A stretch of DNA of 9,056 nt from NCBI GenBank assembly GCA_016185955.1, contig JACPMQ010000014.1, positions 1-9,056 on the forward strand. Direction: 5' to 3'. The notes beneath the pieces are model-generated. The model searched no databases and was not told where the DNA came from. It was given only the letters and a program-made list of their open reading frames with translations. Made by a program: the position numbers and the translations under genes. The first letter of the stretch is position 1. Each line of letters starts with the position of its first letter. The DNA comes from Candidatus Woesearchaeota archaeon. Lineage in GTDB: Archaea > Nanobdellota > Nanobdellia > Woesearchaeales > GW2011-AR4. Below, one piece after another: positions 5,866-9,056 of the stretch.

Positions 5866-6326
5866 TGATATAAATCTAAAGTCGGCTGTTTATCTAAATA
5901 ATCAAAATCCCACTTGTTGCTGTTGGCTATATAATTCTGGATGATATCTGCTTTGACATTGCCAACAGACCTGTAAAATTTGCCCTTGCTCCATAAGTGG
6001 GGTTGTTGTCGTCCGTCATAAGAGAAGAATGCTCTCCACTTGGTGCATCTTTGGAGAATTTTTCTTGAGCTTGCTCCCTTAATTAATTGGAAGGCTTTGC
6101 TTAAGGATAATGTTGGAGGCAAACCTACAAACATATGTATGTGGTCCGATAGAACCTTCATCTCGTAAATAGTTATATTGTGATTTTTAGCTGTTTCTTT
6201 AAGAGCATCTTCACAAACTTGTTTTACCCATGGATGCCTGAATACGCATACATTGTACCTGGGCCTAAAAACTATATGGTAGGCACTCTGTCCTACGCTA
6301 TGGTTATTATGTTCTAAACTCACCAT
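5850..6326 (-). CDS. tnpA: IS200/IS605-family Y1 transposase, TnpA
   Basis: The 158-residue protein is a Y1 HUH transposase of the IS200/IS605 group, which cuts and rejoins single-stranded DNA at element ends through a phosphotyrosine. Seen in the sequence are N-terminal YHIVFRPRY (16-24), the HUH motif HIH (His62, His64) in LSDHIHMFVGLPP, KGASSRKILQ (83-92), a Trp/Ser region LWSKGKFYRSVGNV, and the probable catalytic Tyr132 in IIQNYIANS. Length is normal and the frame is intact, so it may be active. The ATG at 6326 is preceded at 6-nt spacing by the strong ribosome site GGAGGCGAT (minus strand, 6333-6341). No tnpB follows, so this is an IS200-type single-gene element, about 0.6-0.8 kb including its hairpins. 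A second reading is a domesticated TnpA of the REP-associated type, given the many palindromes nearby. Confidence 0.95.
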   Translation of the reverse strand: MVSLEHNNHSVGQSAYHIVFRPRYNVCVFRHPWVKQVCEDALKETAKNHNITIYEMKVLSDHIHMFVGLPPTLSLSKAFQLIKGASSRKILQRCTKWRAFFSYDGRQQPHLWSKGKFYRSVGNVKADIIQNYIANSNKWDFDYLDKQPTLDLYQRGQD

Positions 6327-6332
6327 TTTGCT

Positions 6333-6341
6333 ATCGCCTCC
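6333..6341 (-). promoter_or_regulatory. Shine-Dalgarno site of tnpA
   Basis: The minus strand reads GGAGGCGAT, matching the anti-SD complement GGAGGTGAT with one mismatch, 6 nt before the ATG at 6326. Such a strong site contrasts with the apparently leaderless neighbours and fits an imported gene. Confidence 0.6.
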
Positions 6342-6362
6342 GAAAAGTTTTTATTCTTTGGC

Positions 6363-6425
6363 GGCATAGCTAACGCTATCGAAATGTGGGATTTCGAATG
6401 CGCCGGCTACGCCGCGCGCTTTTTA
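6363..6425. repeat. Three tandem hairpins upstream of tnpA (candidate IS left end)
   Basis: Three palindromes follow each other. ATAGC-TAAC-GCTAT is at about 6366-6379. TCGAAAT-GTGGG-ATTTCGA, a perfect 7-bp stem, is at about 6379-6397. A G+C-rich stem around CGGC-TAC-GCCG, extended by GCG/CGC past a bulged C, is at about 6400-6417. They sit between the transposase start and the membrane protein gene, where a left-end hairpin is expected. The G+C-rich stem stands out in A+T-rich DNA. Exact element ends cannot be fixed, because this family makes no target duplications. Confidence 0.5.
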
Positions 6426-6467
6426 CGAAGCAATACATCAAGAACAAGAGTAAAGGGCAAGAAGATT

Positions 6468-7133
6468 TTATTTAAATGGTAAGTGAGTTTGTGCTAAAAC
6501 TTCTTTACTATCGGTGAGACAATTGCATACAAATGATTTAGTGGTTTTATCAAATTCAACGGAATATTGCGTATATCTATCTACATTAATTTCTGAATTT
6601 GAACACCAAGCTTCACACTTCTTCATATTATTATCAGTTACTTCTTCTATCGCACCCATTAGGAAAAAATATGAAATCCAAACTCCAATTCCTGTTAAGA
6701 CAATACCTAACAGAAATATCCCTATTGCTTTAGAAATATGGTTTTTATTAATGAATAAATATATCGAAAGTGATAATGCTCCTAAACCAAACCCAATTAA
6801 TACAGCACCAAGAATGCTGGCAAAAAGAAAGCCAACAACTAAACCGCTGATGGTTAAAACATTGACTATGATTTTTTGTAGAGAACTTAATCCATATCTA
6901 TTTTTCTTAAATTTTTCTATTGCTTCTTTTGTTGGCTTTGGGTCTTTTTTATAATTCATTCCAAAATATTTTTTGTTTTTATTGTGAATCATTGAAGTTG
7001 CAATTAAACAACCAATAAAAACTCCACTTTCGACATAATTGTTTTCAGCATTAACACTTACAGCCACCATAATTATTCCAAAAATCCAAATTGGCCATAT
7101 TGGTGTTGGCTTAATTTTTTGTTCTGAATTCAC
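6468..7133 (-). CDS. Multi-pass membrane protein with Cys-containing C-terminal domain
   Basis: I do not recognise this 221-residue protein. Hydrophobic segments lie at about 12-28, 36-49, 86-106, 107-127 and 134-158, suggesting five membrane spans. A lysine-rich loop (51-82) separates the second and third. The last 60 residues are soluble and carry CEAWC and CNC motifs (C-x3-C and C-x-C), which could form disulphides if outside the membrane or bind a metal. Residue ranges are estimates by eye. The start is GTG at 7133, because a TATA-like TTTATTTAAATA (7155-7166) is centred about 27 nt upstream. No nearby ATG gives a better start. The gene lies just upstream of the tnpA hairpins on the same strand, inside the interval bounded by the two stem-loop modules. 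It could be a passenger of the mobile region or an old neighbour; the sequence does not decide. Confidence 0.72.
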   Translation of the reverse strand: MNSEQKIKPTPIWPIWIFGIIMVAVSVNAENNYVESGVFIGCLIATSMIHNKNKKYFGMNYKKDPKPTKEAIEKFKKNRYGLSSLQKIIVNVLTISGLVVGFLFASILGAVLIGFGLGALSLSIYLFINKNHISKAIGIFLLGIVLTGIGVWISYFFLMGAIEEVTDNNMKKCEAWCSNSEINVDRYTQYSVEFDKTTKSFVCNCLTDSKEVLAQTHLPFK

Positions 7134-7154
7134 AAATTGATAAAATGAACATGG

Positions 7155-7166
7155 TTTATTTAAATA
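7155..7166 (-). promoter_or_regulatory. TATA-like box for the membrane protein gene
   Basis: TATTTAAATAAA on the minus strand is centred about 27 nt before the GTG at 7133. This is the spacing of a leaderless archaeal promoter and supports the GTG start. Confidence 0.45.
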
Positions 7167-7209
7167 TTACGAAATCTTCTTACCCTATTCCGTCGTTAGC
7201 CCTCTTTCT

Positions 7210-7261
7210 CAATTGAACTTAATGTATGCCGTTAAGAGAGGTTTTTCCGCAGAAAAATCTT
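7210..7261. repeat. Intergenic stem-loop module, copy B
   Basis: This is the direct-orientation partner of 5662-5714, exactly 1548 nt further on, with 29 of 37 positions identical. It contains CTTAA...TTAAG (7218-7236) and a 10-bp hairpin: GAGGTTTTTC (7238-7247) pairs, with three G-U pairs, to GAAAAATCTT (7252-7261) over the 4-nt loop CGCA. Function unknown. It may be an end of a mobile element or a structured noncoding RNA part. Confidence 0.5.
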
Positions 7262-7304
7262 CCCGAGCAACTAAAATAAAAATAATAAAAGATTGCGAGG
7301 GCGA

Positions 7305-7408
7305 GTGAGCGGTTTTGCGAAGCAAAAATTTTTACGGAGTAAAAATAGCTCACGAAGTCTTAATGGCATGTTAAGCGACCGAGCGACCTTTTAATGAAAT
7401 ATAAAAGG
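7305..7408. repeat. Hairpin cluster with a compact three-way-junction element
   Basis: GTGAGC (7305-7310) pairs with GCTCAC (7348-7353) and encloses two adjacent perfect hairpins: TTTTGC-GAA-GCAAAA (7313-7327) and ATTTTTAC-GGA-GTAAAAAT (7328-7346). Two more hairpins follow: CTTAA/TTAAG (7359-7375) and CCTTTTA/TAAAAGG (7387-7408). I see no gene in the 7134-7495 gap. The structure may act as DNA (a REP-like palindromic cluster) or as RNA (a noncoding RNA or a transcription stop). The palindromes are clear; the role is unknown. Confidence 0.6.
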
Positions 7409-7460
7409 GAGCGAGGCAAAGCTGAGACTATAGTTTATTTCTCGGGGGCTAAAGCAAAAG

Positions 7461-7470
7461 CTTTATATAT
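7461..7470 (+). promoter_or_regulatory. TATA-like box for the MNT/HEPN locus
   Basis: CTTTATATAT is centred about 30 nt before the ATG at 7496, fitting an archaeal promoter with transcription starting at or just before the start codon. Confidence 0.55.
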
Positions 7471-7476
7471 CAGTTA

Positions 7477-7504
7477 TGGATAATATTATCCAAATATGGA
7501 TAAT
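7477..7504 (+). promoter_or_regulatory. Palindromic operator plus extra half-site at the MNT start
   Basis: TGGATAATATTATCCA (7477-7492) is a perfect 16-bp palindrome lying between the TATA-like box and the start codon. The half-site TGGATAAT recurs at 7497-7504, overlapping the start codon. Such an arrangement would let a dimeric repressor block transcription. The HTH-containing product of this gene is the obvious candidate. Autoregulation is inferred. Confidence 0.6.
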
Positions 7505-8068
7505 AATCATAAAATCATCAACCACCTTGGAAAACATCCTAATGAGAAGTACACGATGCACGAATTAAGCAAAGAATTAAACATACCCTATGCCAGTTTT
7601 TATAGGACTATTAACTCTATAAAGGACTTATTGATTATTGAAGAGGTTGGAAAGTCTAAAATAATCACACTTGACAAACAAAACAAGGTAGTAAAATCTC
7701 ATTTAGTTGTATCTTCTGATGAAGAAAGAAAGGATTACCTAAAAAAGTATCCAATCATCAGAAAAATTTATCAGGAACTTAATACTGATGATATTGTTGT
7801 ATTATTCGGAAGTTATGCTAAAAAAGCACAAACAGAGAAAAGCGACATTGATTTATTGATAATCAATAATGATGGAAAAAAAAGCATTTCTTTTTCAAAA
7901 TATGAACTGTTATTCAAAACAAAAATAAACCCTATTTTTGTAACAAAAAAGGAATTTAAATTGATGCTTAAAGATAAACAAGAAAATGTAGGCAAGCAAG
8001 CATTATATAGCCATATAATTTTGAGCAATCCAGAAGGCTTTTGGGAGTGTGTTTTTAATGGAGTTTGA
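7496..8068 (+). CDS. HTH-MNT nucleotidyltransferase, antitoxin of an MNT/HEPN pair
   Basis: The 190-residue protein combines an N-terminal winged-helix-like DNA-binding region (about 5-60; helix-turn-helix near TMHELSKELNIPYASFYRTINSI, which I split here as residues 20-42) with a minimal nucleotidyltransferase (MNT) domain. The NTase signature is LFGSYAKKAQTEKSDIDLLI: Gly105-Ser106, then Asp117 and Asp119 as metal-binding acidic residues. In the family, MNT proteins neutralise HEPN ribonuclease toxins, in studied cases by adding nucleotides to the toxin. The gene overlaps the start of the HEPN gene at 8058 by 11 nt, the classic two-gene arrangement. The palindrome over its promoter suggests self-repression through the HTH. 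The frame is intact although the toxin gene is broken. The family call is strong; the antitoxin role is from context. Confidence 0.9.
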   Translation: MDNNHKIINHLGKHPNEKYTMHELSKELNIPYASFYRTINSIKDLLIIEEVGKSKIITLDKQNKVVKSHLVVSSDEERKDYLKKYPIIRKIYQELNTDDIVVLFGSYAKKAQTEKSDIDLLIINNDGKKSISFSKYELLFKTKINPIFVTKKEFKLMLKDKQENVGKQALYSHIILSNPEGFWECVFNGV

Positions 8069-8356
8069 TAAAAAAATGTATAGGCGGTTGTTTGAAGAAT
8101 GTATTAAAGAAGAGAGGATTAAGAAATCCCAGCAATCTTTTAAGATCAGATTATTTCTTGAAAAAGCAGAGAATAGCCTATTAATTGCCAAGCACACAAA
8201 AGAAATTCAACCTTCAAAAGACCAGCCAAAGAAGCTCTTTTGGGATTATTGGGCTATAACAATCTCTTATTATTCAACAATGCAACTGATTTTGTAGCTA
8301 AGATTGGGTTTATATTGCAGAAAGAAGAATGAGTTTTTCATCAAGCTGCTTTAAAA
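8058..8356 (+). pseudogene. Broken HEPN-domain toxin gene
   Basis: Translation from the ATG at 8058 (GGGAG at 8043-8047, 10 nt upstream) gives 79 residues ending at TAG 8295-8297. LFLEKAENSLLIAKHTKEI and WDYWAITISYYSTM resemble the first helices of MNT-associated HEPN proteins, including the aromatic YY helix. The match then continues in another frame from about 8279: NATDFVAKIGFILQKEE, a TGA at 8330-8332, then VFHQAALKC, which resembles the next HEPN helix and its His. A frameshift near 8280, an in-frame stop, and loss of the 3' end into the convergent gene at 8351 all point to decay. Intact HEPN proteins are usually well over 110 residues. The 79-residue product lacks the second half, so RNase activity is unlikely. 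A sequencing error could explain the frameshift but not all three lesions. Confidence 0.75.
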
Positions 8357-8533
8357 TGTATTACCAAATTTAATTTTCTTTTTTCGTCTCTGAAACAAAC
8401 TCTTAGCTATTTCTAAGTTTTTACCTACGCAATTTCTACAATACGATACAGTTAAAGCTTCTTCTTTATTCTCGGGATTTCTTAAATCTAAATTATAGAT
8501 AAATTTTCCGCATTTGATACAGTTGAATTTCAT
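8351..8533 (-). CDS. Small zinc-ribbon protein, 60 residues
   Basis: The protein has two CxxC knuckles, CIKC (Cys5, Cys8) and CRNC (Cys32, Cys35), separated by 23 residues. It ends in a basic tail (FQRRKKKIKFGNTF) that could bind nucleic acid. I recognise no specific family; zinc binding is inferred from the motifs. The ATG at 8533 follows the stop of the AAA ATPase gene by 6 nt on the same strand, so the two are almost certainly cotranscribed and may work together. Its 3' end converges on the broken HEPN gene. Confidence 0.8.
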   Translation of the reverse strand: MKFNCIKCGKFIYNLDLRNPENKEEALTVSYCRNCVGKNLEIAKSLFQRRKKKIKFGNTF

Positions 8534-8539
8534 TTTCCA

Positions 8540-9056
8540 TCATCCATATATTGACGCTACGCCATAAATTGTCTTGAAGTTTCTTGCAGCATCGCTAAAA
8601 GTATGATTAGTTATTGTCTGCTGCTGGTTAAGAACCATGTAAAAGACATTATTGCAGATTTTTTCAAGATCTCGGAAAGACATGCCTTCTGTTTCTCTAG
8701 CAGCCTCATCAAAGTTAACAAGCACTTCTGCATGATTCTGCAATTTATTCAATTTCATTACCAAAAACTCTCTCCTCTCGGTGAGGTTTGGAAGCTCGAA
8801 TTTTAGGCTTACAAACCTGTCAGAAAAGCCAGCTCCAAACCTTGCTAAATTGTTGACAGCAATCACAACAATTGCATTTGTCACGCCAGACACACCATCA
8901 AAAATCTCATTGAGGTAGCCATCAAAGTTTGAGTCTTCGTCCATGCTGTGCCTTCCAATCATTTTCTCGGCTTCATCAACAAATATTATGCAGTTCTGAA
9001 ACCTTTTTGAGAATGAATCAAGAGAATTTAAGACTCTTGCAGAGCTGTAGTTGAAG
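8540..9056 (-). CDS. AAA+ ATPase, C-terminal part (5' end outside the window)
   Basis: The frame is open to the window edge; an ATG at 8962 is internal, because coding continues without stop upstream of it. The visible 171 residues begin after the Walker A region. In order they show Walker B CIIFVDEAEKM (about 22-32, with Asp-Glu), sensor 1 NAIVVIAVNNLARF (the Asn pair), an Arg-finger-like GAGFSDRF, PNLTERREFL, and the C-terminal helical lid (MSFRDLEKICNNVF). This is the classic AAA order for ATP-driven remodelling proteins. The substrate is unknown. The C-terminus ends soon after the lid, so any substrate-binding domain must lie N-terminal. The zinc-ribbon gene follows 6 nt downstream. Confidence 0.88.
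   Translation of the reverse strand, partial: FNYSSARVLNSLDSFSKRFQNCIIFVDEAEKMIGRHSMDEDSNFDGYLNEIFDGVSGVTNAIVVIAVNNLARFGAGFSDRFVSLKFELPNLTERREFLVMKLNKLQNHAEVLVNFDEAARETEGMSFRDLEKICNNVFYMVLNQQQTITNHTFSDAARNFKTIYGVASIYG

Noticed and set aside
5818..6463. GGGCAAGAA occurs at 5818-5826 and again at 6455-6463, flanking the transposase like a target duplication
   Set aside because: IS200/IS605 transposition makes no target duplications, and a 9-mer repeat is expected many times by chance in 9 kb.
6514..6954. 146-codon plus-strand frame opposite the membrane protein gene
   Set aside because: It is a shadow of the minus-strand gene, whose hydrophobic segments and promoter are convincing. Its translation resembles no protein.
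7365..7376. GTTAAGC near the hairpin cluster resembles the core site of an integron attC
   Set aside because: No matching RYYYAAC at a suitable distance and no integrase or cassette array. A 7-nt degenerate match means little.
7270..7440. CRISPR-like array suggested by repeated short palindromes
   Set aside because: The hairpins differ in sequence and spacing. There are no repeated units with unique spacers and no cas genes.

Overview
The window looks like a piece of an A+T-rich archaeal genome, most plausibly a small-genome DPANN-type lineage (Woesearchaeota/Pacearchaeota-like). That assignment is inference. The evidence is: TATA-like boxes centred about 25-30 nt upstream of start codons with almost no leader (genes at 110, 1346, 4210, 7133 and 7496); an alanine tRNA gene interrupted by two short introns, one with an archaeal bulge-helix-bulge-like fold, and with no encoded CCA; and archaeal-style small gene families (MNT/HEPN pair, IS200/IS605 transposase, AAA ATPase with a zinc-ribbon partner).

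Layout. 110-1021 (+) is lipoyl synthase LipA. 1060-1168 (-) is tRNA-Ala(GGC) with a putative 21-nt D-loop intron and a 13-nt anticodon-loop intron. 1346-3388 (+) is a large membrane-anchored or exported surface protein with one Ig-like domain. 3404-4210 (-) is a LipM/LplA-family octanoyl- or lipoyl-transferase. 4391-4663 (+) is the truncated N-terminus of a B12-binding radical SAM protein. 4705-5489 (+) holds two small genes I do not recognise.

From about 5490 to 7490 the DNA looks accessory. It has an IS200-type tnpA (5850-6326, -) with hairpins on both sides, a membrane protein gene (6468-7133, -), and two copies of an intergenic stem-loop module about 1.55 kb apart. A tight cluster of perfect hairpins (7305-7408) includes a 49-nt stretch that can fold as a three-way junction. 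7496-8068 (+) is an HTH-MNT nucleotidyltransferase (antitoxin type) with a 16-bp perfect palindrome just before its start codon. The overlapping HEPN toxin gene (8058 to about 8356) is broken by a frameshift, a stop codon and loss of its 3' end. The window closes with a zinc-ribbon protein (8351-8533, -) directly downstream of an AAA+ ATPase (8540 to beyond 9056, -).

Functionally, LipA and the LipM-like transferase could together make protein-bound lipoate: octanoyl transfer followed by sulfur insertion. They lie 2.4 kb apart on opposite strands with their own promoters, not in an operon. The MNT/HEPN locus appears to be a decayed toxin-antitoxin module that keeps the antitoxin and its probable operator. 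No complete new defence or mobile system is evident. The most unusual objects are the doubly interrupted tRNA, whose two introns resemble each other, and the structured intergenic elements around the transposase.
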